Shown here: piece after piece, positions 1-24,937 of the stretch
How the letters are laid out: every line of letters begins with the position of its first letter
How positions within the stretch are numbered: the stretch's first letter is position 1
Assembly (NCBI GenBank): GCA_037975125.1
Contig: JAJQOW010000014.1
Location: 18,496,115-18,560,114, forward strand
DNA from: Latrodectus hesperus
Lineage: Eukaryota > Arthropoda > Arachnida > Araneae > Theridiidae
Length of the DNA: 64,000 nucleotides
Direction of reading: 5' to 3'
Notes under the pieces: model-generated
The model's database searches: none
The model's input: only the letters and a program-made list of their open reading frames with translations
What the model was told of the DNA's origin: nothing
Made by a program: the position numbers and the translations under genes

Positions 1-398
1 ATTTAAATCATTGTGAAATCATAATTTATACTTACAATATGGTATATTTTAAACATGTTAGCTTAAAAATGTACTATGAATCAAGACAATGATAAAATTT
101 GAAAAAAAGAACTTTCGCATTTTTACAAAGTTAAAGATATATTAAATTATTATATAATATGATCATTATACTGTTAATAATTTATTGATTCTTTAATCGA
201 AATTTACATGAGTAATGTAATTTTTATTCAACCAAACAGTAGAACAAAGTTCAAAAACTAAAGACTGAATTTATTTATGTGTATCAGAATATATTATTTT
301 CATTATAGTTTTTAGTTTAATTAAATAATTATTATATTTGATTAATTATTAAAACTTAAAAGTGAATGTTTGTGCAATTAGGTATTTGTTTCTTACAG

Positions 399-11267
<10,869 letters not shown>

Positions 11268-12525
11268 CAAATTAGAGTTCAACAAACAGCTATGAAAAAA
11301 AAACTGGATGACTTGTAGTTTATTCTGCCGAAAATTCTACGCAAGTTTGCGTTGGCCTTTTTGGAATGTAACATTGCTGCAATGTTATAATTTAAGTTTT
11401 TTTTCTTCAAAATCATCTGTCGAAAGTATATAAGCATTCCAGCTGTGTGTTTTAGATTGTTTTATGTTAATACCCATGGTGTGTTATGCTTTGTTTTCCA
11501 AATGTTCAGATTCCGAATTTGCATTATAAGGAAAAGCCATTGGCGCCAACTCTTGCAGTAACCATTCACGATGGCCAAGATGTCTACAAGTTAAAATTTT
11601 CCTTCAATTAGATAGAGATGTATATCAAATCCATTTGTGTAGCTGCAAAGTAACTTTGGATTATAGCATATTGCTGAATCAGCTAGATACAACAGTTTAA
11701 GGACTGTTTGTCTATCAGCAATATCAAGCTGTTTCCTTGAAGCATACAGTTATGTATTTCGATGTACGACTGAACTTGCTTTGCTGTTGTTCCGTTTCGT
11801 GGGAAGACTCACTGGCAACACACATATGTGTAGACTTAAGAGTGTCATCCAGACAGTTTGCGCTTCTTGAGAAAGACTAAATTTCTAGACAACAAGAGCT
11901 CAAATCTGAAGAACTGCTTATAAGTTATATTCAATGTATATATTTGTGTATTTTAGAGCCACAGATTTAAGTTAGTGAGAAAATTTATTATAGACTTCGT
12001 TTTCTTCTTTATTTGTTTTATTGTAAATGATTTAAAAAAATCTTTTTACAAATTAATTGCATTTTCTGGTGAAAATGTTTGCAATATGAGAATGCGAATT
12101 ATTATTTTTATTATTAGTGATATTTGACTACTTATACGTATCTTTTTCTTCTGTTGTTTTTTTGTCATACATTACGTGGACCAATGAAATTCGATTTATT
12201 ATTGTAGTGAGTAGTATTTTCAATGCAAACACATATATATATATATATATTAATATTATATTCAATTCCACATTTAAATTTTATATTAAAAATTAAAATA
12301 ATATTTATAATGCCTTAAACACATCTCAAATCTCTTAAAAAGAAAAAAAAAACTGGACTTTCACACTCTTAAAATTTTTCTCGACTTTTCTCTCAAAGCA
12401 TTTTTTAACAAATGAAATTTACTGTACACTAAAATACCGCATGGAATTATGAATTTAAAAAAAAGTTAAACACTATTTAACTCGATTTAAAATAATAATA
12501 AATAAAATGAATAGATGTCTAATAT
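11268..12525 (+). other. Probable 3' UTR of the TMTC2-like gene
   Basis: The first 700 bp after the TAG are visibly less AT-rich than the flanking DNA and contain no repeat. The first clear AATAAA on the plus strand that I found is at about 12501, followed by a TG-rich stretch. The end point is inferred and an earlier variant signal (ATTAAA near 12280) is possible. Confidence 0.35.
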
Positions 12526-14732
12526 CTTACTTTGCATGTCCTTGTTAGAGTACAGAAGCTAACCGGGAGATGTTAGAGATGTAGCTTATTACATAAGCAA
12601 TTCCATGTTACTGCAGGAATATAGAGATTTGTCACTAATCTAGTCACTGAATTGTTAGTGTAATGCCTGGTGATTTGTAGTTATCTAGAATTATCTAAAG
12701 ATAATTTTGAACTTACGTTGGCACTAAAAAAGAGTTCTTCCACTATAATAAAGATCCGTGCCTGAAAGGATACCTGTGATGTTATGAGATATAAGCTGGA
12801 AGCAAACCGAGAGAATGACACTGGTGATAGAGTTACCGTTTTTCAATAGTCTTATAAGTTATCCTAATTTAATCACTCCCAAATATGCAAATTCTCACAA
12901 TTTTACTTTTTTTTATATTTATGAAATATAATTAGTATTACTCACTTTAAAATGAAAACAACTTTTTTAAAAAATATTTAATATTAACAAATTATTTATT
13001 AAATTTTATTGCAATAGTTTAATTAATGATGATCAGTGGATTTTGTTTTATAATCAGTAAGAGACAATGCTACCGATCGCTAAGAAAAACTGGAATAGCT
13101 GAAAATTTTAGTTACTAATTACTATAATCTGATGAAATTAATTTTATGTTTACCTTAAAAATTTCATTTTCAGTTCCTTCGAGAAAAATTAAATTGCTAA
13201 AATATAAATATAAATTATAGGCTCACATTAAAATTAAGTTCTGTGCACGTGAAATCAATTTCAAACCTGATTTTAACACAGTAAAAATTATAATTTTATA
13301 CTGTGCATTCTAAATCTTGGAAACGGCTCTTAAAAAGTATAGTTTGTGTATTTTGTTTGATAAAATTTACATAAATGAACTCATTTGGTCTATTAACGCT
13401 CAAGAGCTAAATTTAAACTTATTTTTTGTGGTCGCACATTGAGAAATTTATATATATTTAAATATTGAGCTAAAATCTACCAATTTATTTCCTCCAGTTA
13501 TTATTTTGTTTTATTTTAGATACTCTCTTTTATCTGTATATTTTAAAAATATATTTAATTTCAGAAAAATAATTTTTTTACGAAAATTAAATTTGTTCTA
13601 TTGTGAAAAAAGGAATGGTTCTTAACTCTATTATATAATTTTAAATCTTATGAAATGAAAACTTAAATAATAGTAAGTATCTGCTTGTAAAAATAATGCG
13701 CAAAAGTGTAAAAACGAGTGGGATCAATATACATATGATTGATTGGACATACATTGTAATGGTTGTATAAATGTGTTATGTATCTTGTTGTATTAATGTT
13801 TTATCAATTTGAACTTTGTATCTTTCAATCCAAGTATACTGAATGTGATATAATTATTATATTTATTTGATTTTATTTCTAATTTTAAAAGGAAGATTCT
13901 TGAAAAAAATAGGAACATAAAATTCGTGAAGTTAATTAATCTTTATGAAAGTTATTATTTAATTTAAAGAGCTAAGCAGGTCGAATTGTATATAACTGCT
14001 TAATAAATCGTAATTCATGAAAGCTTGAAGTTAATCAAACGAAATGATTTAATTTTTTTAAAGAAGGCGTACTCATCCTTAGCTTCAATTTACAAAAGTA
14101 AATAAATCTAAATATTTAAAGCATTTGAAGTTTTATTTGAGAAAAAAATTTAACACTTTTAATCAACTAACAAAAATGTTTTCCTTTAAAAAGTTTAAAA
14201 TTTTTAAGGTTTTTATATAGTAGGAAACATTAAAAAGTATCCAAACTTATAAATCTTTATCTGTTTTAATTTCAAAATTTTGAATATTAGACCGGATTTA
14301 AACTAAATACTTAAATCATTGTACTCAATTTAAATGTTGCATTAAGCAAGGGAAACGATTTCTTATAGCAAAAGCATCTTTAGTGAAAATTATTTACTTT
14401 TTTATACTTTGAGATGTGTGCATTTAGAGAAAAATGTATATTAAAAACATGATTTTCATATTTCTTTACTTGAAGGTTTGACTTTAAAATTTGATTGTAA
14501 AACAAAAGAAGAATATATTGAATTCTGAATTAAATCTATTGAATAAAAAATATTAATAAATTAAATCACATAATTTATTATGATTAAATAAAAGTTTCAT
14601 TTAAATGTACATTTTAGAATAAAGCTTTTAAATTTTTTCTTTTTTTAATTCAATGTAAGAAAGCAAATATCAATGGTAAATTGAAATAACATGACATGAA
14701 CCTTTAATTAATATTTTTTGGTTAAGCATTTT
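12526..14732. other. Intergenic, nothing recognised
   Basis: AT-rich sequence without long ORFs, obvious repeats or RNA-gene features. Confidence 0.7.
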
Positions 14733-14989
14733 CGGCACAGATGCCATATAATCCAGGATTCCAAATTCTGAATTTTTTTGGCGATGAGGAAATGTTGCCT
14801 GGATCACGTATTGTGAGGAACGCAATGACGTAAATACTAGGGTTGCCAAAATAGAATTTTTGGGCATAATTTTTATAGATCTCCATATCTATGACGTAAT
14901 TAAAACCAGGTTGTCAGATACATAAGAAAATCCGCCAAAAAGTCACCAAACTCAATATTTGGCATTCTGGAATATACGGATCTGTGCCG
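14733..14989. mobile_element. MITE-like element, copy 1
   Basis: Begins cggcacagatgcc and ends tctgtgccg. The outer ~50 bp at each end are imperfect reverse complements (ATAATCCAGGATTCCAAAT on the left against a matching right end with several changes). The centre contains actagggttgccaaaatag and aaaaccaggttgtc, shared with the copy at 38778-39027. No coding potential. No target duplication could be fixed, so the superfamily is unassigned. Confidence 0.8.
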
Positions 14990-17900
14990 CCTTTTCTATG
15001 AAATTTTACAAAATCTACTTGGGTTCAAGGATAGGAACGTTCAAATTCAGTCGATGTTAGTCATTGTTCCCTTTCACTAGTTATTCTGTAAGCTGTAGAA
15101 GAGTTTCTATGCTAAGAAAATAACGTATTTTTTTACCTTGACATGTCTGTATTCGTCCACATGCGTGTGTTTTATGTTTATGAAACCTGCGGTGTACGCC
15201 ATATTTTAATGGCATGATTCATTTTTCGTGTATTAAAAATTGGTTGTAAGCTATATGTTGTGTGTGCATGTTTATCTGGATATTTATACCGACTGAAATT
15301 CCTTATGTGCTTAAATAATGTGTTTTGCTGTCAGTACAGGGTTTATAAGTATTTTCTGAAAGAAATTACACACTTTTGAACCTTTATAAAATTTAATACA
15401 CAATTTTTAAGGCTATAACTGAGGTTCCAAATTATGTAAAATAGTTAGATGATTCTATTAAACATTTATTAGAATTATGCTGTTATGAAATAATTTTCAT
15501 TCCTGTTTCTTATAAGAGGAAATAATTTACAGTTCAATAGAATATTATATATGTTATTTCGACTAAAATATTTATTCATATCTCATCATTTTTATTGTAA
15601 TTATTATGTACTAAAATTATATTATCACAATGTACTACAAATATTAAAATTTAAAAACTATAAAAACTATATATTATTCAAAAAATTAGTATATTTATAA
15701 TTTTACTACTAGAAATTATATTCAGAACAGAGAATTTAGAGACATTTATTAATTACATTGAAGGTTTGTTTAAATATACTTAGTTTTTAAAAATTAATGT
15801 TAATTAAAAAATTTTATAATCTTGAAAATTTGATCATTCTAAATTTGAAATTTAAGTATAATTTTATGTATGAATATTTGATTGTAAATATATCGAGTAG
15901 AGCTTTCATACTAAAAGTTTAGAACTCTTTCACATAATTTTTTAAACTATTTATATTTCCAAAGATTTATAATTTTCAATTACTTGAAGAATCTGTTTTG
16001 AATTTGTTATATTATTGCATAACTAGTCTTAAAATGTCAAAATTAGTGATTTTTAAAGCCATGTATGTACATAGCTTTACTTTAGAATTGGCTACTTTTG
16101 AAGCACTGGTCTTTTCTACTTTGTAAAATAAAAAAATTTAGATACAGATATAAATTTATCGCACTTAACGCAATGATACTAATGATTAAGTGTTTGACTT
16201 GAGTATTTTGTCTATAAATTCATTACTCATATTTCAATTTTCATTAATAAGTTTTAATCTGTATTAAATCTAATTTACTATAACTCTAATTTATAACCTC
16301 TCATTATCCATTTCCTATTAAATTGCAGGATATTTTTTGTAATTAATTTCCCATTTATTTAATTTAGTACTGTTGCGCTAAGCTGTATCTGCACAATCAG
16401 TAGTATCTTAATCTTCGAAGTTAGATTATTAGACATAGGTAGTTCATAATGAAGCTAATTTCAAAGAAATCTAGCTTTAGCTTTGTCATCATTAACAATT
16501 ATGTGGACCGAACTTAAGCACCGTGTGATGTTTCCTTTTTCGTCTTGCAAATAAGAAATGTGTATCTTATGTTACACTCATTTGGTGTATCCTTGATATA
16601 ATCTGAACTAGAAAGAAAATCTCTTGAGGAATACAACTCAGTGAAGAAAAGACGTTTAATACACGTTACCAAACTTCACATTTTGTTAATTTATTCATTA
16701 TGTTATCTGTATTGAAGTACTCTTTGCTTAAATGGTTCAAGCAATGAGTACATTTTCTGAATAAATAAATATGTAAGTGAAATTGAAATATGTGTTTTTT
16801 ATTCTTTTTTTATCTAACAAATATTTCACAAATTAAAAGATAGCATTATTGAAGAACAATTTTTATGAAAATAAGATAGATTAATTTCGAAAGTTTTATT
16901 TTTCGAGTACCACAAACATAATCAATAAAGCAATTAGTTTATGGGTTCTACACGATTCTTTTTAACAATGTCTTCGCACTGAGAAAATGCAATACAAATG
17001 TTTAAAGGCTTAAAAATCAGAAGCTGAATAAAGTCACAAATATAGTTTGGAGAATGAAATTCTGCAGTGGAGATTTTGCAAATAATTATGTCCAGTTAGA
17101 CATTTAGAGCCATCGCTTTCTTAAAAAACTGTGAATAATTCTTACATCATCGAAAAGAAGGCATTAGAGAATGGCAAAGCTGTAGCAGATTGTACGTCAT
17201 CAGATGTTTGTTTGTTCGCAATACGTTTCTGGCTTCTTATTTCTTTCAATTGAAAAGCCACATAAGAAGGCCAATCGCTTCATAATTTTGAGCCTAGGTT
17301 AAATGATGAGGTTTGACACCTGAGTTGGCACCTTTTTCTTAATGATTCACTGTGGAGGTACATTGGACATTTGAAATTTAGGCACTGTACACAAGGGAAT
17401 TAATTTGCGCAAATTCTCATTATGATTTATCTTCTTCTATATCAAGTCAATTGTAAATAAAAGCAACAAAACCTTAGTAAAATAATTTGATTTGACAAAA
17501 GTTGAAGTTCTTTTAATGAAAGCAAATTCAGAATATGAATAAAACAAATAGAAATTTCTAACATTTACACCAATTATAAAGTACATGAATTAATCAGAAA
17601 ACGATAACGAGAAGGATGAAAGATGTTTAACTTAAAATGAACATTCCAAGACTATTACTTAAATAACTTTAATTTTAAACTATCGTTAGTCAAACGTTGG
17701 TGCTGTTATCATTTACATTTAACTGTTTTAAGCCAATGATAAAAGATCTTAAATTCTGATAATTCATCAAAGTACACTGAATGGATCCATTCTTATTTTC
17801 GTTCACGCTTCGAATGTGATAAAAATGTAGCAGTATTAAATATGCAAAATGCTATGGAATTCTCTTCCATTTATTGTATAATTGCTTTAATTTAGACACT

Positions 17901-19070
17901 GCGTTCCACAACTTAATTCAGAGGCATAAAATAAATTATTTTTTCCCAATATTAAAATTTTACTTACTTCAGATCTTGAGTTTTAAATTAATTTAAATAT
18001 AAAACATTAAATAAAATATAAATACATTTTTGACTACAATGATGATAATTAGAATGAATATGTAAAATAAAATGAAGAGAAAGAACTCAGTACTCAGGTT
18101 CAATTTATTAAAATTAATAAAAATAAATTTTAATAGTAAATGTAAATAATTAGTTACATCATTAATAATAAATACATTTGAATCCAAATATGTTTATTTT
18201 AATCATAACGAGAAGGATGAAAGATGTTTATGTTTATTTTAATGTTTATATTAATTATGTTTGTTTAAGAACATTATGTTTATTTTAATCATAACATAAT
18301 GTTCAACACTTAGATTATTACTCATAAGAATAATAGTTCATTGCTTTTGATTTTATTTTCTTAAATATACCAGAATATTTTTGGTGGTAATAAATATATA
18401 TTTCATATTTCAAATTTTGATTAATACAAGATCATATTTTACAAGAGAAGTTTCTTAATTACTTATAATGATAAAAAATAGCTGTAAAATATGCCACTTA
18501 AAGAGTTCATTTTATCACATGAAGCCTGAAGGAGATCCAATAATTCTGACTCTTGCTCATAAATAATACACTGTAATTCACCAGGCCTATATATCACAAA
18601 CTCATTTGACAATTTCAATTTTTTGAGATTTCTATCATTGATTATTATTAACCGCCATGTTTAGTGTCAGAGGAAAATATTCCAAGAATTTAACATTACC
18701 AGTTATTAAATTCTGATATCAAATTATCCTAAAAACATGGCTATGTAATCTAAATGTGCTGTTATTAAAATGAACCTGCTCTAAGGTTAAAATAAATAAG
18801 GTAAGCAAATAGAAAACAATGCATCATAAACAATAGAATAGAATTCAATTCGATATATATATATATGAGAATGATGTTGTTATACATAATCGATTATAAA
18901 ATCAAAGACGAAAATTTTTTTACTGTAGGGAAAAGCATATTAATGTGAACACTTCAATCAACTGTTGAATCTCGTCTAGCGTGGTTACAAAAGTCACACA
19001 AAGTGGAAACGAGGAATACAAATTTTTTATACTCTCTTGAGATAAATTTGTTCAATCTTGTAGTAGCTGG
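14990..19070. other. Intergenic, nothing recognised
   Basis: AT-rich. The only noticeable structure is a 26-bp exact repeat (ataacgagaaggatgaaaga plus six more bases) at 17604 and 18205, with short tgtttattttaat duplications after the second. Confidence 0.7.
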
Positions 19071-19570
19071 NNNNNNNNNNNNNNNNNNNNNNNNNNNNNN
19101 NNNNNNNNNNNNNNNNNNNNNNNNNNNNNNNNNNNNNNNNNNNNNNNNNNNNNNNNNNNNNNNNNNNNNNNNNNNNNNNNNNNNNNNNNNNNNNNNNNNN
19201 NNNNNNNNNNNNNNNNNNNNNNNNNNNNNNNNNNNNNNNNNNNNNNNNNNNNNNNNNNNNNNNNNNNNNNNNNNNNNNNNNNNNNNNNNNNNNNNNNNNN
19301 NNNNNNNNNNNNNNNNNNNNNNNNNNNNNNNNNNNNNNNNNNNNNNNNNNNNNNNNNNNNNNNNNNNNNNNNNNNNNNNNNNNNNNNNNNNNNNNNNNNN
19401 NNNNNNNNNNNNNNNNNNNNNNNNNNNNNNNNNNNNNNNNNNNNNNNNNNNNNNNNNNNNNNNNNNNNNNNNNNNNNNNNNNNNNNNNNNNNNNNNNNNN
19501 NNNNNNNNNNNNNNNNNNNNNNNNNNNNNNNNNNNNNNNNNNNNNNNNNNNNNNNNNNNNNNNNNNNNNN
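19071..19570. other. Assembly gap (500 N)
   Basis: Exactly 500 consecutive N, a placeholder length. True distance and possibly adjacency of the flanks are unknown. Two open frames that run through it are meaningless. Confidence 0.99.
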
Positions 19571-22500
19571 AAAATCAATCCTAAATATTGATTATTTCTT
19601 TTAAAATATCCATCTAACCCCAATAATTAGTTTTAATTAGATCTAATACTCTCTCACAATTCAAAACCAAGGATGCGGTATTTCTGAAGTGTTTCTGTAC
19701 GAATATTGCTATGTTCAACATTCTTGATCTAGTTTGAAATAAAATAATATTAAAAAATGAGGAGGAAACTTCGTTAATAGATTTTCATATAAAATGAAAA
19801 ATTGGCCTTATGTTTTCAATTTATCATAGTTGATTAAACTCATTATCAAAAAATTGGTCTCATAATATCTTTTACGAGTTAGTCTCATATGATTTAGAAA
19901 TTTAAAATAAGCAATAAATTAGATTAAGAACTTTGTATTAGATTTCTTTGTTTAGTTAAATTATTTATATTAACAGATGAGAAGAATTTTTATATTGCAG
20001 AGAATGCATTTGTCATCAATAAGCTGAAAAATTAATCCCGAATTTCTTAAAGATTATCGTCTTATAAAAAGTACTTTTTTCACTTAAATTTTTTATATAT
20101 TTGGAAAGATTATGAGTTACTTTGCCTCAGTTTTGGCAACAACTATAAAACTCATAGCAACAACTATAAATAAATAATTGTTATTATAAAAATAACAATA
20201 ACTAAGGCCTTGTTAGAATAACTTCCAATTAAAAATCAAATATAAACATGTATTTTACAGACAAATTTAAATTTCTCAAAATATCATTTAGAATATTAGT
20301 TACTTTTGTCAACAAAAACGAATAATGATTACAGGCATATACGTTAAAATAACATTTAATTATAATTTAAATGATTCACTAGATATTTAAAAAGGTTTTT
20401 TAGCTATAAAATCCAATGTTTTCAAACATTAATTTAATTATGTTTAGATATTTGATTCAATTATTAGTGTAAGATCGACTAAAATAAATATAAATAATGA
20501 TAGAATTTTATAATAGTTTTTTTATAAATATATGCAATATATATTTATATTTTATTTGCTGAGACTAGTCAAATTCAGAACAAATGAGATAATATTTGTA
20601 TCTAAATATTTTATCTGGATGAAACTGGATTATGGAAACTGAGACGTCCGTGGTTAGAACAACCAGAAGTAATACTTGGAAAGAAGAAGATATATTTAAT
20701 AAGTTGTGAATATTACCCAGAAATTTTTTTCAATGTATTACACAAAAGAGTATAACAGAAAGTTAATTTTGCATTCAAATTTATTCTGAAAAAGCTTTTC
20801 TAAATTAAAACCATTTAAAATATAAGTAAAGCTCTATATGAAACAATAAAATGTTATAAAATTTGGTTGAGAACAGTGAAATGTATGGTTTATTTGAGAA
20901 TGCAACTTCATTTATAGAGAATTAGTGCGAAAACAATGTATCAAATTATGTTTATTTTTGTAAGAAAATTAAAAGAATTCGATCAAATTCATGAAAGGCA
21001 AAATCAATTATGTATTTAAAAATATTAAAATGGCAACTTTTTTTCCTAAAAATAGCAATTTCTTTTTCTCAAAACTTTGCTTTTTTATGCAATTCCAGAA
21101 TGAACGCTTTTTTTTAATGTTCTGAATCAATACCTGAAAATAATTTTTCTTCTTCTTATGAGTTACAAAATCGTTATAAGTTTATTAAATATGTTATTTT
21201 AAAATCTAATACTTATATTATTTGTGTTTCGAAAATCCTGATTGAAACATTTTGTTTTTAGTGTACTTTTTAAATAAAAATAACCTTTCAAAATTTTTAA
21301 CATATTTCATTTAAGAACTATAATAGCGTAAGTTAAATGAACATCAACATAAAAATTTTCCTAATAATTTATAGTATAATCAAAATAAAGTAAACAAAAG
21401 AATTTTTCAACAATTCTAAACACGTTAAAAAAGAAACATTAAATTAAATTCCATTAAAAATGAAAAATATTTAGTGTTACTAAGAAACATGAAATTTTAC
21501 TATTATCATAATAAAAAGTTTAAATGTATTCTAAAATATTTTTTAAAAGAATTTGAGATTCATTAAATAAATGTGTAGATGTGTAGATCTTTTAGCTTTA
21601 TAACCACAAATTTTCACACTTAGAATATTCATCTTTTTAGCTGATGTGAGTGCATAATTCCAATTAAAAATATTTGATAAAAAAATTTAAAATTTGAAAA
21701 ACATCTTACATTTTACTTAAATAATTTCAAAATATTTCTTAACGCAATAAGGAAAGAATAGGCAAATTATAATAAATTTAGTAATCCATATGTTCAATAA
21801 GCTGAATAGAACAATCTACAGTCTAAAATGCAGACATTCTATCTACAAAATATTTCTGCATATTTTAAATTTTCCTTCAAAATTCTGATGATGTTTTATC
21901 ATTAATTACCGTGTAAGCTTTTATAAATTTTCTTATAATAATACAATATTTTTGAATTACGCTATTTACATTACAGAAATAGCAAAAATAGTAATAAGAG
22001 AATATTATTTAATAAATCCAATTTTTTCGGAGGAAAATGTTTCAGGTTTATTCATTTTATTATCATGATCACTCTTTAAAAGAATACAAATTACCAAATT
22101 TCTATTGAAACAATTTTATGAAGATTTTTGGAAAGCTCGAATATTAATAATGATAATTTCAGGCTTGAAATATGGTCAAATATTTATAATGATAATCTCA
22201 TTATCTGCCTACCTTATTGCGTTTTCTCTTTAATTATTAGATATACTGAATGATTAGTTTAACCATTGATTTCTTGCAAATGTATTTCAGTGACATAATT
22301 AAAAGAGAAGCATCATTGCATAAATATTAATTACGTCACTTCAAAAATAATGAAATCTTGAATTATACTTAGATTAACTCTCATCAGAGAAAGCTTGATA
22401 AGAGTATTTCATATTTTGCAGAATAAAGAAAAATACAAACAATATTTTATTGAGAAATATGTTATTCAAAAAAGTTGGTAGAAAGAAGGAAATATTATTT

Positions 22501-23828
22501 TGAAAAATGAGAAGCAAAATAGATTGAGACCATTTATGTTATTGCTTCGATCACAATGGTTCGTTTCCTTTAAAGCATATTTTTACTGCCAAACCATTAT
22601 CTTCAGCGGTGCTGTGTCTTTTACTTTGCCTTAAGCTCAAGAAACATGAAAAAATCGAATCTGGAAAAGGTTTTCTCGTAAATGGAAAGAGATTATCTAA
22701 AATATGTCTAAAGAGACAATAAACTGTTCTTTTGCATTTTTTTATATCCGATTTCAATTGCATAGTGATTTTGATAAAAACAAGCAGAATCGGAATAAAA
22801 ATAACTTAAAATCCCTTATTAGCAAGATAATGATAATTTTTCCGATATTACGATTAAAATCAAGATATAATATAAATATATATCGATAATTAATGATAAG
22901 TAATTACTAATGCACATGTTTTGAAATGGAAAACGATTAATATTATGTAATAGTATAATTAAATATCAATAATTAATAAGTAATCATGAATGGGTAGGTT
23001 TAGGAATGGTGTTATTTGTTGCACACTCATATAAAATTAGCAAACCTCAAATCTAATTGTATACTTAAAATAATTAACGGATGTGATATAATTTATAAAC
23101 ATTATAAGCCTTTTTTTCTAATGTGATTTCATATTTAAATACCGATAAATACTGTTCAATAAAAATCAGATCACATTTTTTGAGATGTATTTAAAATAAC
23201 AAAATTAATTAGAAATGATAATTAATAAAGTTATTAATCTCTTTTCCTAAGTAAATACTGTAAAAATTACTCAGTTTAAGATATATAAATAAATCTGAAT
23301 ATATAAAGAGAAATATAAAATAATGTGAAAAAATATGGCATTTAAAAACACAGCATAGTTATTTTTCAGCTAAAATATTTTATTATTTACAATATTTTAG
23401 ATCAATAATACCTTTTGAAGAGTAGAAAGTATTAAATTATTAGCGTGAAGAAATTACAGATAAATTTCTTATTTATGTTATATTTCTAAAAAATTATATT
23501 TAACTTTTATACAATACCACTCATCACCTAAAATTTCACAAAATCCGAAAGTGTTGCATGACATTTTTAACAAAATGTTTATTATATTAATATATTTTTT
23601 GCAATTATATTGCAAATACTTCTTTCGCAGCAACATATGCATCAAAGGAAATGATATTAATGTATTCGTAACTTACTTGTGTATTTTAACGGAGACCTAC
23701 ATTTTTAAAGACATTTATCTGTATTGATCTTAATTTCACTCACCATGATGTTGTATTTTAATTTTTCAGCAAAGATGTGTGAGTTTGAATGCAAAAGTTA
23801 TAACTCATAATTTTATATGTTAATTAAG
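19571..23828. other. Intergenic, nothing recognised
   Basis: AT-rich DNA with many short A/T runs. No transposase motif, SINE box or tandem array found. Confidence 0.65.
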
Positions 23829-24427
<599 letters not shown>

Positions 24428-24429
24428 GC

Positions 24430-24678
24430 GAGGGTATTCAACGCCTCGTATGGCCATCACGTTCTCAAGATCTAAACCCCATTGAAAATGTGTGGGATAC
24501 TTTGGGGAGGCAAGTTGCTGGTCGAAACTATCCTCCGACAATCAAGAACACCCTCATCCGTGCACTCTCAGAGGAATGGGATAAATTGCCTCAACAGATG
24601 CTGGATAATGTTGTGCAAAGTATGATACGACGTGTGGAATGTTGCATCACACTCCACGGTGGATATATCCCATACTGA
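24430..24678 (+). pseudogene. Tc1-like transposase, C-terminal fragment
   Basis: In frame from 24430 to the TGA at 24676-24678: [20 protein letters not shown] then [32 protein letters not shown] and a final LHGGYIPY. This is the C-terminal third of a Tc1-family DD34E transposase including the catalytic Glu in NPIE. The N-terminal DNA-binding part and both Asp residues are missing where the TA repeat begins. The frame itself is undamaged, suggesting fairly recent truncation. Confidence 0.9.
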
Positions 24679-24937
24679 TACCTTTCTTCAAGTTGCCTGC
24701 TGACTTTTAGATGCATTGTTCCATTTTTCCATATGCAGCATCAAATGAACATTTTTTCTTTCAGATGTTTCACAGCTTTAGTACTTTGCAGAACAATAAA
24801 TGTTCTTTATTCTAATGTCTGAACAGTGTGGCAACTATATTTTATCCTACTAGGCCTCATGTCTCGATTAATGTTATGCTACATTGTAATTTGTGATTGA
24901 TCCGTCCTTAGCAATTGTCCAGCAGTGCATATATATA

